NCBI GenBank assembly: GCA_964035575.1
Contig: OZ037900.1
Coordinates: 930,001-994,000, forward strand
Source of the DNA: Rhynchopus sp. YZ270_cl-10
Lineage: Eukaryota; Euglenozoa; Diplonemea; Diplonemida; Diplonemidae
Length of the DNA: 64,000 nt
Direction of reading: 5' to 3'
Shown: positions 1-9,820 of the stretch, one piece after another
Numbering within the stretch: position 1 is the first letter of the stretch
Layout: the number at the start of each line of letters is the position of its first letter
Made by a program: the position numbers and the translations under genes
The notes under the pieces: model-generated
What the model was told of the DNA's origin: nothing
The model's input: only the letters and a program-made list of their open reading frames with translations
The model's database searches: none

Positions 1-2677
1 CAGTAAGGACCTGGTCGGCATCAATCGTAACAGTCTTGATCTGACTCAATCGACACAACACCTCCTCATCAGAGCATTGTAACAACATAGGTGACAGCCC
101 CACCAAAATCCCTGCAGAAATCCCGTGAAGTACGTTCGGCGCCGCGCCCCGAGAAAAGTAGAGACACCACAACGGGGCAGTCACATTGTCAGAATCAAAC
201 TGCGTCCATAATGTCATCCACCAATCAAACAAAAAGGTTCGGGTCGCAACTTTGAGGGTAAGAAAATGCTGGAAAAGGTTGGGACAGACTAATTGGAGGA
301 GACGGTCGAAGACTTGAAATTGTAGTTCCATTTCGGCACTTTCGAATGCGTAAAACGAGGCAAGAATTGGACATTGCAGGGTAGCAGCAAAGCCCATAAA
401 GGCTTCGGCAGGATCATCTGAGTGGAGAAGATGCATCAAGGCTAAATACCCCATTCCTTGAATATACCCTACATCCGGTCGAGCATGAACCCATGCTTGC
501 AAAACCCTTCTCAAATCTGGAAGCAATGCGGGCATCTGTTTTACCACAGCTTCTCCGAATCGAGGGAAGATGCGGGGGAGGTCGATTTCGACGAGGCGTT
601 TGCTTCTTTCGGTTTGGTCTAGCTTTGCGAGAAGCGTCGGGGCAGGGCTTTGGACGCTAACAGAATCGACGGTCGCCACCCCGACCCCTATCCCCGCCCC
701 CCCTACCCCTTCTTCCTGAAGCAAAGCAGCATGGCATTCATAACTGCTTGGGGTATGGTGTACCCTCTCCCCAAGCCCCCTTCGCCAGTACCACCCACGC
801 CTTCTCCCTTTCAGTTTAGGATGCTTCCAGAACCCAGATGAATCCGAAACCCCTCCATACCACGCTTCATTTGCCCGATCCCTGACATTCTGCCCTTTCC
901 TCGCTTTCAACCATAACCTCCATTCTCGATCTACAGTGCGAAGTCCTGAGGAGCATGACGATGGTGGTGATGCAATATCAACATCATCGGAGGAGGAAGA
1001 AGAAACATCGTCCGACCATTCTTGAGAAGAGTTGTCATCAAAGTCGTTGGCGACAATATCGTTTTTGGACTCAAGAAAGGTTAAACAGGCTGAAAAGCTT
1101 GCCATATAATACTCCATCTCTGAGGTAACAATATGCGACGAAATCGGCCGATTCAAAAGAAAATTTTCTGTTGTAACAAGAGTCTCTGCTGGATCTGGTA
1201 GGTCCGCCTCTGCGACGCAAAAGGTAAACAAAGGGAAGAACACATCTGCCCCCACTGCAGCCCCCATAATCGTTTCAGCAAGACGCGTCAAGGTCAAACT
1301 CGCTTGCGTCACTACTAAAGCGGTATCGTATGGGGAAAGCCCACCCCCACGAAGCATTGACAACGACGCAGTCACCAAGGAAATAGAAGCGGGTTTCAAC
1401 TCTACCCCCGGAACCCCCCATTTCGCTAGATCGTTTTGTCGTTCTTTTCGTAAAATCTTCGCACGGTCTCTGATATGTTCATCCCTTAACCTCGCCTTAT
1501 TCAAGGAATCCAACCAAGCCCCAGAAGCCACCGGAGGTCTTCTGAGAAATACTATGGTTCGCCCATAGAAGAACCGGTGTAACGTTGTTTTTAGAATTTT
1601 AAAGTTGCGTACTAGCCTGGCTTTGTACGCATCCGGTTGGTTCTTTGCGGGGGATGCTTCAGGTTTGCGGGCAATTTCATATCGTGAAGCAATATGCCCT
1701 GCGACATCCTCCAACCAATGAGGTACTACCAAACTCACATCAGCGGTCCCGACACCTTTTCCCTTTAGAATGGAAAGTAGAGTTTCCTCGGGGTGTTCTG
1801 TGCAGGTTAGTACTTCTCTGGTGATGGGATCCCCCTTGCTGCTTCGACGCAAAAAATCCTCAAATATTCCACAGATTTGACTATGCGCGCTGTCATACGG
1901 CCCCTTCAACTCTTCAACCTTTTTAATCGCTTCTATATCATCTGCCAGGCTCGGTATCCCTCCCAATCCCATGGTGATATTCATATTCCCTACATTCCCC
2001 CATTTCGGTGGTCTTGGTAACGTTGCGGCAGATGACAGCGTTTTTTTTAGAACCCCTTTTGGAGACACTGCGATCGACTCTGAGAGACTTAAAGGATGTA
2101 CCACCGCTGTGGTGCAGACTACGTTATAAGGAGATGCATTCCATATGGAAGACTGTACAGCACGCTCTCCACACATTGTATGCAATGTAACCTCCGCGCT
2201 GCAGCCTTTTAAAGGGAAAACCGCGCAGACTACTCTGGTTGCACCTTCTTTAGAGAGGATCTTGTTCAACGATATCTCAACTTCTCCTGAATACTGTACC
2301 GTGCTATGCAACGCAACCCCAAGACATAGTACCATCGTCCGTCTCTTCTGTGCATACAACGTCATAGAGTTTCGTGGAGTCCGTTCTCCCCATTCTGCTG
2401 CCCATCCTGCTGGGGTGCTAGGTAACGTCCTTCCTCCTCTTGCACACCCTTTAGAAGCACGCCATAAAAGCTCAAATTGACCGCTCTGGTACTCCGCGTT
2501 GGCGGGGCTAATTGAAACTCCCCGTATCGCAATATCCACTCTGTGTCTCACATTATAAGGTTGAACAGCCTCTGGAGGGCCTAAAAGGGCAGAAGAAGAA
2601 GAAGAAGAAGAAGAAGAATTTTTTTCAGGACAAACCGAAGAACTGCTCACATCAACGTGGAGTGTGGAGGCCGGCAT
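1..2677 (-). CDS. VPS9-TBC fusion protein (Rab5-type GEF plus Rab GAP), 3' end beyond the window
   Basis: The minus strand is open without a stop from upstream of an ATG at 2677 to base 1, giving about 892 residues. A poly-Ser run (2594-2622) lies near the N terminus. Around residues 440-535 there is a VPS9-like domain: GADVFFPLF, then a Pro-containing loop and EMEYYMASFSACLTFL, as in Rab5/Rab21 exchange factors. Around residues 697-892 there is a TBC Rab-GAP domain: EIDLPRIFP supplies the arginine finger and GYIQGM the glutamine finger, followed by WWMTLWTQFD and HGISAGIL. VPS9 activates Rab5-like GTPases on endosomes, while TBC domains inactivate Rabs. Having both in one chain suggests coupling of two Rab steps, which is inference. 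The assignment rests on motif reading. No intron is needed in the visible part. The next gene upstream on the same strand is also a TBC protein. Confidence 0.8.
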   Translation of the reverse strand, partial: MPASTLHVDVSSSSVCPEKNSSSSSSSSSALLGPPEAVQPYNVRHRVDIAIRGVSISPANAEYQSGQFELLWRASKGCARGGRTLPSTPAGWAAEWGERTPRNSMTLYAQKRRTMVLCLGVALHSTVQYSGEVEISLNKILSKEGATRVVCAVFPLKGCSAEVTLHTMCGERAVQSSIWNASPYNVVCTTAVVHPLSLSESIAVSPKGVLKKTLSSAATLPRPPKWGNVGNMNITMGLGGIPSLADDIEAIKKVEELKGPYDSAHSQICGIFEDFLRRSSKGDPITREVLTCTEHPEETLLSILKGKGVGTADVSLVVPHWLEDVAGHIASRYEIARKPEASPAKNQPDAYKARLVRNFKILKTTLHRFFYGRTIVFLRRPPVASGAWLDSLNKARLRDEHIRDRAKILRKERQNDLAKWGVPGVELKPASISLVTASLSMLRGGGLSPYDTALVVTQASLTLTRLAETIMGAAVGADVFFPLFTFCVAEADLPDPAETLVTTENFLLNRPISSHIVTSEMEYYMASFSACLTFLESKNDIVANDFDDNSSQEWSDDVSSSSSDDVDIASPPSSCSSGLRTVDREWRLWLKARKGQNVRDRANEAWYGGVSDSSGFWKHPKLKGRRRGWYWRRGLGERVHHTPSSYECHAALLQEEGVGGAGIGVGVATVDSVSVQSPAPTLLAKLDQTERSKRLVEIDLPRIFPRFGEAVVKQMPALLPDLRRVLQAWVHARPDVGYIQGMGYLALMHLLHSDDPAEAFMGFAATLQCPILASFYAFESAEMELQFQVFDRLLQLVCPNLFQHFLTLKVATRTFLFDWWMTLWTQFDSDNVTAPLWCLYFSRGAAPNVLHGISAGILVGLSPMLLQCSDEEVLCRLSQIKTVTIDADQVLT

Positions 2678-2958
2678 GGTGTGTGGTTTTGTATTGGATT
2701 TCCCCCGAGAGGGGGAGGGGATATTGCTGGAATGTGAAGTTTTTGTGTGAAAGAGAGGGGGGAAGAAAGGGGGGAAGAGGCAGTGTGTCTCGCAGTGCTT
2801 ATTCTCTGAGGCAATAAGATGGAGGGTAGAGAACTCATCATGAGATAGGGCTCGCGTACTTCCTCATCAACAACCTCCCTGCAACTTCAACGGAGCACTC
2901 CCCCTCCCACAGAGGGGGAGAGAGGGAAACCAGTCATCAAAAAAAAAAGCGAAGTTGT

Positions 2959-3058
2959 TGAGGTGATCCAGTCTCACGCCTTTTCACACATTTTCACTTG
3001 GTTTCACACGTTTTCACGGTGTGGAAAAGTGTGGAAAAGTGTGCGCTGGATCACCTCA
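2959..3058 (+). mobile_element. Family A mini-element, short copy (TG...CA ends, 5-bp TSD)
   Basis: The element starts TGAGGTGATCCAG and ends with the exact inverse CTGGATCACCTCA. It is flanked by the 5-bp direct repeat GTTGT (2954-2958 and 3059-3063). The 100-bp interior carries TTTTCACAC/TTTTCACTT motifs about every 10 bp. It is an internally shortened copy, in opposite orientation, of the element at 25595-26065. It has no coding capacity. Confidence 0.88.
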
Positions 3059-3063
3059 GTTGT

Positions 3064-4183
3064 GTCAAAAAAAAAAAAAAATTAGGGGGCTTTGTCTTTT
3101 TTTTAAATTTTTGTGAAATGCGTACACTCACTTGAGACATTCGAGAGACGGGGGAAAGGAGGGAGGAAGGGAAGGAGGTATAATCAATACCTTTCCAAAG
3201 ACTTTGGAGAACCCTTCAGATTGGAGACGTGAGAGAGAAAGGGGTCGGGAAGAACAACGAGAGAGATAAATAATAATAGCTGAAACCGTGCTAAAAAACG
3301 CATCTCAGTCAGAGCTCATGCAAAGGGTCGGGACGTGAAGTAATACTGAAAATCCAGGTTTTGTAAGCTGGTTGCTATCCTATGGCTTTCATGCAATACA
3401 GTCACCTAATGCCTGAGAAAGGAAAATATTAAAAAGAAAAAGATTTTTTTTTCGTTGATTGCTCAATTACCTCGTGAATTGGCGCCATTCTTCTTGGTTA
3501 GTATTTTCTCCTTTCAAGCCATGCTTATTGGGTCTAAAAAAATAACGTTTGAACTAAGGGTGCTGAAAAAATGGGGAGTGCTGGTTGCTCTACAGCTCTA
3601 TGTGGTCTTTTTAGAGTTGAAAAGGGTACAAAAAACGGAAGCTGTAAAAATACAGACAGATGTGCCTCACAGGTACATTGCATCTTTAAAAATGTGAAGA
3701 TGAAAGACCCACGCACAATAACAAAAAAAGGGGGGGTTTGTTTTATTTATGCCACTATCAAGGGAAGACTCGCAAGACACCGACAGGACACATGGTTACT
3801 GGCAAAAGGGGTAATAATGTCACGGCAAACAGCAGAGACCAAGATTTTGTATTTGATTTTTTTTTGTACTGATCACAGTACGTTCAATTCTATTTATTTT
3901 CCCCTTTCCCCGACCCACCACAATTTTCTTTCCTTCTTTCCTTCTTTGCACCTTACCACACATTCACCTTACAAACCCTCTCTATTCAAAAAGAAACTAC
4001 TTTCTCCCCCATTTTCCTCCCTCCCTCCCATCCTTTTTTTTGCATCAACAAAGCATATTTTTCGGGGATATTTCACCCTCCTTGAGGTCCCTCCCCCTCC
4101 TCCCTGTCCCCCCCTCTTTCGACCCGAGACATACAAAACAATATTTTTCTATTTCCGTCACATTCTCTCTCTCTCTCCCTCCT
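3064..4183. other. Intergenic stretch without recognised gene
   Basis: This is T-rich and pyrimidine-rich DNA between the two Rab-GAP genes, with long T and CT runs at 3900-4190. No ORF here has the composition or motifs of a gene. It presumably holds the 3' flank of the TBC1D20-like gene and the promoter of the VPS9-TBC gene. Confidence 0.6.
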
Positions 4184-5452
4184 TCACTCACCTCCCGCCT
4201 CAGCTTCTAACTGTAAGGTCTGTTGATACGCCGCCAGCAACGCCATCGAGAGAATCACCCCACCTGCAGCAACACTACATTCCGCCTTCCCAGCTACATT
4301 GGGAAGAACAGAGCGGAGCACTGCCGACACCCATCCCTGCAGACCACTGTGTATCACCAACCCACTTTGCCCTTCTCTTCTGATTCCTTTTTCCCAATCT
4401 TGCTTTCTGCGTTCGAAGAGGTTTCCTCTATCTGCCAACTGCACATGCAACCTACTCACCTCTGAGGGGAGGAAGAAGAGCGGAGACACCTCAGGGTCCA
4501 ACACTGGGGGTGGGTCCCCTCCGTACACCGCTTTGACCAAATCCGCGGGAGGATGCTGTTTGTGAAGAACGACTGCAGTATGGATCCAGCTCGCTATTGG
4601 TGGATTGGGGGGCAGACGGGAGAGCATAGCATAGTGCATAGCTGATTCATCGTGCTCTAGGACTGCTGCCTTCCGTGAGGACGCCACAGCCACCGCGAGA
4701 TACACTATCACAATAGGCGAGCTTGCCAGACACAGATCCACCAGCCTCGCGCACACATCCAACTCATTGCTATAAGAATGGGTCATCCACGTAATCAACC
4801 ACGGCAGTGCATAGTCACTCCCCATCCCATCGCTTATCAACGTCTCCTGAAGCACCTCCGCCAGCTCCGGGTCTGCCCTTTGCAACAAAGGATGAACCAC
4901 AGTAAGCACCTCCCTCATCCTTCCGCTTCCCCCTTCCATCCAGGGTTTGAGATGCCACACTAATAGGTTGTTTAGGACAGCTGCGCCAAGCCGTTCGTCC
5001 AAAACGATGAGAAGAACTGCGGCGATGTCGTGCAGTCCTTGGTAATACCATCTGGTCTCGTCGGTGGTGCCCTGGATGCGGCCGTAGTCTGTGAGGGCAG
5101 CGAGAATCATTTTGCGGAGCGAATCTCTGAGATTCTTCCGTCGTGTGTCGTCTCGGATGACATGAAGGGAACGGTCTAAATCTAAATCCACCTGGCGAGC
5201 CTCAGGGTGTGAGAAGTTAGCCTGCATCTCATCGGTTATGTCTGGGGCAGAATCTGCATCAGCCACGCCGGCCAGCACCGGCCACGCGCGCTTCCGGCAT
5301 TCAGAGCTGAGAAGCCCAGCACGCCCCTCTGTCGCCTCCAAACGAAGCCCCGCAAGGTGGCCTCGTCTGCTGCAGTCGAGAATGTGTTTGCGTATACGTT
5401 CCTCCGCTTTGGTGAGAGGAGCGGCTTGGGCTGCAGAAGAGAGATTGTCCAT
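4184..5452 (-). CDS. TBC1D20/Gyp8-like Rab GTPase-activating protein
   Basis: A single exon of 422 residues starts at the ATG at 5452. The TBC domain spans roughly residues 30-330. SSECRKRAWPVLAG matches the entry helix, LDLDRSL (Arg94) the arginine-finger region and RWYYQGLHDIAAVLL (Gln138) the glutamine finger typical of the TBC1D20 branch. The segment ALPWLITWMTHSYSNELDVC resembles the TBC1D20 ITWFGH region. A hydrophobic stretch near the C terminus (AAGGVILSMALLAAY) fits the single C-terminal membrane anchor of that family, which acts on Rab1/Ypt1 at the ER-Golgi interface. The length is close to human TBC1D20. Family assignment is strong; the exact Rab substrate is inferred from known members. 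Confidence 0.85.
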   Translation of the reverse strand: MDNLSSAAQAAPLTKAEERIRKHILDCSRRGHLAGLRLEATEGRAGLLSSECRKRAWPVLAGVADADSAPDITDEMQANFSHPEARQVDLDLDRSLHVIRDDTRRKNLRDSLRKMILAALTDYGRIQGTTDETRWYYQGLHDIAAVLLIVLDERLGAAVLNNLLVWHLKPWMEGGSGRMREVLTVVHPLLQRADPELAEVLQETLISDGMGSDYALPWLITWMTHSYSNELDVCARLVDLCLASSPIVIVYLAVAVASSRKAAVLEHDESAMHYAMLSRLPPNPPIASWIHTAVVLHKQHPPADLVKAVYGGDPPPVLDPEVSPLFFLPSEVSRLHVQLADRGNLFERRKQDWEKGIRREGQSGLVIHSGLQGWVSAVLRSVLPNVAGKAECSVAAGGVILSMALLAAYQQTLQLEAEAGGE

Positions 5453-5639
5453 AGAGGGGAAAGATGGAGAAGATGGAGAAGATGGGGGGTGAAGGTAAGG
5501 GGGGCTTTTAGAATAAAGAAATAAATTTATTTCTATTTAAAACAGTGCACCTCGTAGAGTGTCCAAAACAAGGAGGATGTCTTGGGGTGGGGAGGGGGGG
5601 TATGTGTATGGTGTGGGGTGGGGTGGGGTGTGCCTGTAA

Positions 5640-5765
5640 GTGAAGAACGAAAATTGAAAATTGAAAATTGTTTCATGTACTAACTATTCTACTGAATAGA
5701 AGGCATAATAGGGTGCACTAAATGGACCCTAAGAAAATTGAAAATTGAAAAATTGAACGAATAAT
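5640..5765. repeat. S4 interspersed repeat with GAAAATT tandem flanks
   Basis: The core TTTCATGTACTAACTATTCTACTGAATAGAAGGCATAATAGGG (split across 5671-5714) recurs at 9076-9233 and inverted at 51645-51705. It is bordered on both sides by short tandem GAAAATT units. Its function is unknown. Confidence 0.7.
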
Positions 5766-5871
5766 TGGGTGCTTCCGGAAGGGTGTCGATATTGACAGGT
5801 CACTGACACAGGGACTTTATAGACACCTCCCCTGATATTGACAGGTCGTTGACCGACTTCCGAAAGGATCA
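5766..5871 (+). mobile_element. Family C mini-element (TG...CA ends, 5-bp TSD ATAAT)
   Basis: It begins TGGGTGCTTCCGGAAG and ends CTTCCGAAAGGATCA, an imperfect terminal inverted repeat. ATAAT is duplicated at 5761-5765 and 5872-5876. The interior has repeated GACAGGTC/GACCTGTC-type units. A second copy lies at 35522-35667 with a different target duplication. Confidence 0.82.
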
Positions 5872-5955
5872 ATAATGTTTTTTTTATGTGAAACGCAAAA
5901 AAAGAGCTCTGGCAGTGTATACCATTTGATGTGGATACCATTACACCTGACTTTG

Positions 5956-6018
5956 GGAATGATCCTGCTGCAGGTTCACCTACAGCAACCTTGTTACAAC
6001 TTTTGCTTTCCTCTAGCT
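5956..6018 (-). rRNA. Fragment of the 3' end of nuclear SSU (18S) rRNA
   Basis: Read on the minus strand this contains TAGAGGAAAGCAAAAG, then GTTGTAACAAGGTTGCTG, then TAGGTGAACCTGCAGCAGG and ATCATTC. These are the universal helix-44/45 end of eukaryotic 18S rRNA with a few substitutions (the usual form has GTCGTAACAAGG and CTGCGGAAGGATCATTA). The sequence further 5' (6019-6110) is only loosely rRNA-like, and no upstream 18S body is present, because 6140-7000 is T-rich low complexity. It is therefore a fragment or pseudogene, or the 3' part of an rRNA-derived repeat, rather than a working rDNA unit. Confidence 0.75.
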
Positions 6019-6109
6019 GAAAAATATTGCTTGGATTTGGAACGTCTAAACCGGAATCCTGAAATAAATGACCTCATTAAGTTATCTTTGTGGCATTTTT
6101 TTTCCACAA

Positions 6110-7430
6110 AGGTTCACAACCGTTGGTTTAAATTATAGATTCAAAAGAGTGGTCAGCTTTTTTTTATAAAAGGGGATTTACTCCTCTGACTTACCATGTT
6201 AGCAGAGTGTGGGGCATTTTTTTTATTCCTTTTTTTTCCCTTCCTTTTTTTGCGTGGCCCTAAAAAAAACCCCCCCTCCCCTCAGGAATCCCGGGGGAAA
6301 GGGGGGAAGGGATAACAGGACCTTCAAGAGGTTCCCCCACGACTCAATTTTGTTTTTTTTCTCATCATTTTTTTTTTTTTTTTTTGCCGATTCTTTTTGT
6401 TTTTTTATTTTTGTTTTTTTTTTTTTCTCTCTTTTTTTCTCACTACGTTGCTTATTCCCCCTCTTTTTTCCTTTTAAAAAAAGAGCTTTTTTTTTGTGCA
6501 AATTGTTGTTCTAAAATAAACTTGAAAAGAAAACATTTTTAATACTAAAATCAGAAGCCCCTCTGACACACTCAAGACTTCTTTGAAGAATAGATGCTCA
6601 TTTTTTTTTTTTTTGTTTTTTTTTTACATAAGAAAAATGATGATAACGTCCCTGACATTTCATCCTTTGTAAGTCTGCTTTTTGTTGTATCGACAATCAC
6701 CCGAAAACGGGCTTTGTAATGATTTTTTTTCCTCTACTTTCCCTTTTTTAAATTTCTTTTTTCTCCCAATCGTTTGACGCAACTATTTTCAAAAAAATAA
6801 AAAAAAAATGTTCATTTTTGTGTTGCGTTTTTTTTTAATAATGTTTTGCATTGTGCCTCTCTCATTCCATTAACTGGCTATCGTATCTTTGTACTTTAAA
6901 AAATAACTGGAAAGACGCAAAAGCCGTCCGGAACAAAACAAAACAAAAACAAAAAAAAAAACGCAAAATGAACTTGTGTGTGCCATGTTGTTGTCTTTTT
7001 TTACTTTTTTATTTTAATTTCTCCTCCTTCCCCATTCCTTCTCTCCCGTCTTTTTCTTTTTTTGCTGCCAACAAACATGAGCAAAAAAAACCTTTTCAAA
7101 AAAAAAGGGGGGGAAAGCCAAAAATAAAAACCTCCCCCGTTCCACATACAGGCTGGTATGTGGGTTCTGACTGAGACGCATATTAGAGAAGCTGTAAAAC
7201 AGCTTGGCAATGAAAAACTGTGCAGCACAACTAAAAAAAAAAAATATTTGTGGCAGAAGGAGACAGGGTGTTTGTGGGGGGGACAATAAGGAAAAAGGAA
7301 AAAAAAAGAAAAAAAAAGAAAAAAACCACTGATGCTGATGAAAAAAAATAAAAACGCCCTCCCCCCAATTGGGGACCAGGGCGAGAAAACGAGGGGGCAT
7401 TGTACGGTTGTTAGGAGGCGTTATCCCTTT
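6110..7430. other. T-rich low-complexity intergenic DNA
   Basis: Long poly-T and poly-A runs dominate. The ORFs here encode only Phe- or Lys-rich low complexity and are not credible genes. I see no RNA gene apart from the adjacent SSU fragment. Confidence 0.6.
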
Positions 7431-9019
7431 CTAGTTACGCTCACGGCGTGTGGTGGTCTTGCGTGCTGTGTGTTGTGTGTGTGGTTGGTTATTATGGTAT
7501 TGGCATATCGTGTATCATCGTTACTATCTAATGTAGGACTGCATGGATAGGGTCACACCGGTACAGCCAATCATGTGGCAAGGTACACTGTCGTATTTCA
7601 AATCAACTTTAATTACACATGAAATACCAAAGCCATCTCATGAAACCTTTGGTACCGATACACCTGGGTACACCAGCCTAGGGGGAGCAGATCACATCAT
7701 TCTGGCTTCAAAAAAAAAAAATAAACACTTCAATGTACAAAAAAAGACATACCATCATCTCCCTTGGCACGCTTCTCGACCAGCTGCAGGGTGCTCTCCT
7801 TGAAGACCACTTTCTGTGAAAGAAAAGATGAGTGGAAACAGATTTATTTAAACAAAGAATTTACCTTCTGCTCAATTGCCTTGTCAAGTGCTTCGCGTGT
7901 CTCGAAGTCGATGAAGCCGTAGCCCTCTGCGAGGTGCTTGCCGGTCACCTTTCCGAAGGCGGCGAAGACAGTGTCGCAGTCTGCGTCGGTGAAGTCCTTG
8001 GGCAGGCCCTTCACGTAGAGGGAGTTCTTCTCGTCCTTGGAACGCTTGGCTCCCTTGGCCCCCTTCGCGCCCTTGGCTCCCTTTCCTCCGGTGCTGGCAT
8101 CAGCACGCTTCACGTTGCGCAGAAGACGGTCAATGGAGTTGTCCGGCTTTCTCTTCTTGTCCTCCTCTGTCGCCTTTGCCTTGGGCGCTCCGGGGACGGC
8201 ACCTCCCTTGAGGACCTGCACCTTGACCTCTGCCTTCGACTTGCTTGCGAGGATCTGTGCGTAGGAGAACCCCTTTGTGCAGACGGGCTCCTCGGGCTCC
8301 TCCTCAACCTGCACCATGACCTTCTTGGCAGGCACGACGGGTTCCTCCTCTGGGGTGGGTGGCTGCGGCTCCTCCTCCTCCACAGGTGCCGGGGGCGCCT
8401 CCTCGACCGGCGGCTCGGGCTCCTCAGGCTCGTTGATGGCCTCGTCGACAACGGTGTTGACGATGTCCTCCTCAGTGGGCTGTGCCTCCTCCTCCTCCTC
8501 CTGGGTGGGGAGGGGCTCGACCGGGGGCTCAGGCTTCTCCTGCACGGGCGGCAGTGGGGTGTACTTCTGGGGGGACGGCGGTGGTGGCGTGGCAGGTGCA
8601 GGGGGCTGGGTGCGGTTGCCTCTGGTGACACGGAAGAGATCGTTGTGGATGTAGTACACCTCGTTGCGGCCCTGGTTCGAGTTGGAGTTCGGGGAGATGA
8701 CAAAGGTGTGGTGGAAGTCAACCGAGGTTCCGTCGAGGTACTCAGCGTTACCCTGGATCGAGAGCAGCACGGAGCCCTTCGAGATCGGCGCACAGTCAAC
8801 GGAGACCAGCTTGAACTTGCTTCTGCGTGTGTTCTTCAGGTGGGGCTTGATGTTATCCTTCCCGTATGCGCACACCTCAGGCACGACAGATTCCTTCTCG
8901 CACCGGATGTACGTGCTCTCCGACGAATACATGCTCAGAAGCTGCTCCGCGTTCCCACTGTGCACCTTGCCGTAGTATTCGCGGAGGAAGGCATATCCAA
9001 GGTTCTTTGCGGTCTCCAT
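7431..9019 (-). CDS. G3BP/Rasputin-like RNA-binding protein (NTF2 + RRM), three exons
   Basis: Exon 1 runs 9019-7865 (donor GTAAAT), exon 2 7813-7753 (acceptor TTTCACAG, donor GTATGT) and exon 3 7465-7431 (acceptor CACACAG, stop TAG). The joined frame stays open and gives 416 residues. Residues about 5-135 form an NTF2-like domain (YAFLREYYGKVHSG, TYIRCEKES, FVISPNSN, YIHNDLFRV). A long acidic and proline-rich linker follows. An RRM runs from about residue 335 to the end (NSLYVKGLPKDF as RNP2, GYGFIDFE as RNP1), completed by exon 2. The last exon adds a basic RKTTTRRERN tail. Known G3BPs nucleate stress granules and bind mRNA in the cytosol; that role is inferred here. Intron 2 contains a copy of repeat S2. 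Confidence 0.9.
7531..7606 (+). repeat. S2 interspersed repeat copy in an intron
   Basis: It matches the S2 consensus (TGTAGGACTGCATGG, CCGGTACAGCC, AAGGTACACTGT, GTATTTCAA). It lies in intron 2 of the G3BP-like gene, opposite to the direction of transcription. Confidence 0.7.
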
Positions 9020-9075
9020 AATGACTTTTTTTAGTTACTTTTTATGTTTGAAATGGTGTGGGTACAAGAAGATTG

Positions 9076-9233
9076 TTTCATATACTAACTGGTGGCTGAC
9101 AACCCCAAAATAGCAGAAAATAGCCCTTTATCGCACTTTATCGCACTTTATAGCACTTTATAGCACTTTTTCGCATCCCCCCTTTCAGCCACACCACTAA
9201 CTATTCTACTGAATAGATGGTATAATAGGAAGA
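9076..9233. repeat. S4 repeat copy split by a family B element
   Basis: TTTCATATACTAAC at the left and CTAACTATTCTACTGAATAG at the right are two halves of repeat S4, which is continuous at 5671-5714. The family B element at 9090-9196 was inserted between them, duplicating CTAAC. Confidence 0.78.
9090..9196 (+). mobile_element. Family B mini-element (TG...CA ends, TSD CTAAC)
   Basis: The left end is TGGTGGCTGAC and the right end TCAGCCACACCA. Direct repeats CTAAC lie at 9085-9089 and 9197-9201. The interior is TTTATCGCAC / TTTATAGCAC in a 10-bp tandem. The insertion into S4 defines the empty site independently. Confidence 0.87.
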
Positions 9234-9599
9234 AGAGAAAACGTGAATATGCAGTGACGCAGAATATGGCCCCAAAGTATTGCTTTGGCTAGGCGCAATA
9301 AAGGATGGGTGGGGTGGTGGATAAAGTGTGTGTGGGGGAGGTGAGAGGGGAGGCTGTCTTTTTCGTATAATTTTCCTTTGTGTAGTGGAGAAAAAAGTGT
9401 GCAGTGTTGTCGTGACCGCACAGAGAGGTTGTTTTGTATGTATTAGTCTCTTTTTGTGAACGGGAAAAATTCTAAAAAAATAAAACTGTAATATAAATGA
9501 AGAAAAATCCACCCTGAGGGTAAACACATCACTGCGAGCAGAAGATGTTGGTGTTTTGTGGGTAAGATTTTAAATGAGATGCAAAAGAAAGGATTATAA

Positions 9600-9636
9600 G
9601 ATGAACCTAAGCCTCTTGGGCTTAGTCACCTTGAAA
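9600..9636 (-). repeat. S1 repeat, 5' part only
   Basis: Read on the minus strand it is AAGGTGACTAAGCCCAAGAG followed by GCTTAGGTTCATCTTATAA. The same unit recurs about ten times in this window, in introns and intergenic DNA. It lies downstream of the DMC1 gene. Confidence 0.7.
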
Positions 9637-9820
9637 GAAGATGAAAAATAATATAAGAGACAAGAGAAAACCCAATCGAGAGAGAAGAGGTGCACAACAC
9701 ACCTCTCCGTATGTGGACACAATCACGCATGTGTCTGGCAGTGTGCTTAACAATAAAAAGGGAGACGTGCAGAACAACACTTCGCAAGAAGCGTTGTTCT
9801 GTGTTGCGCACTTCTTTGCT

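Noticed and set aside
6209-6514. Plus- and minus-strand ORFs rich in Phe or Lys near 6.2-6.5 kb
   Set aside because: They are translations of poly-T/poly-A tracts without codon-level coding character.
7832-9034. 400-residue plus-strand ORF opposite the G3BP-like gene
   Set aside because: Leu/Arg-rich translation with no domain; it is the antisense shadow of the NTF2-RRM coding sequence.
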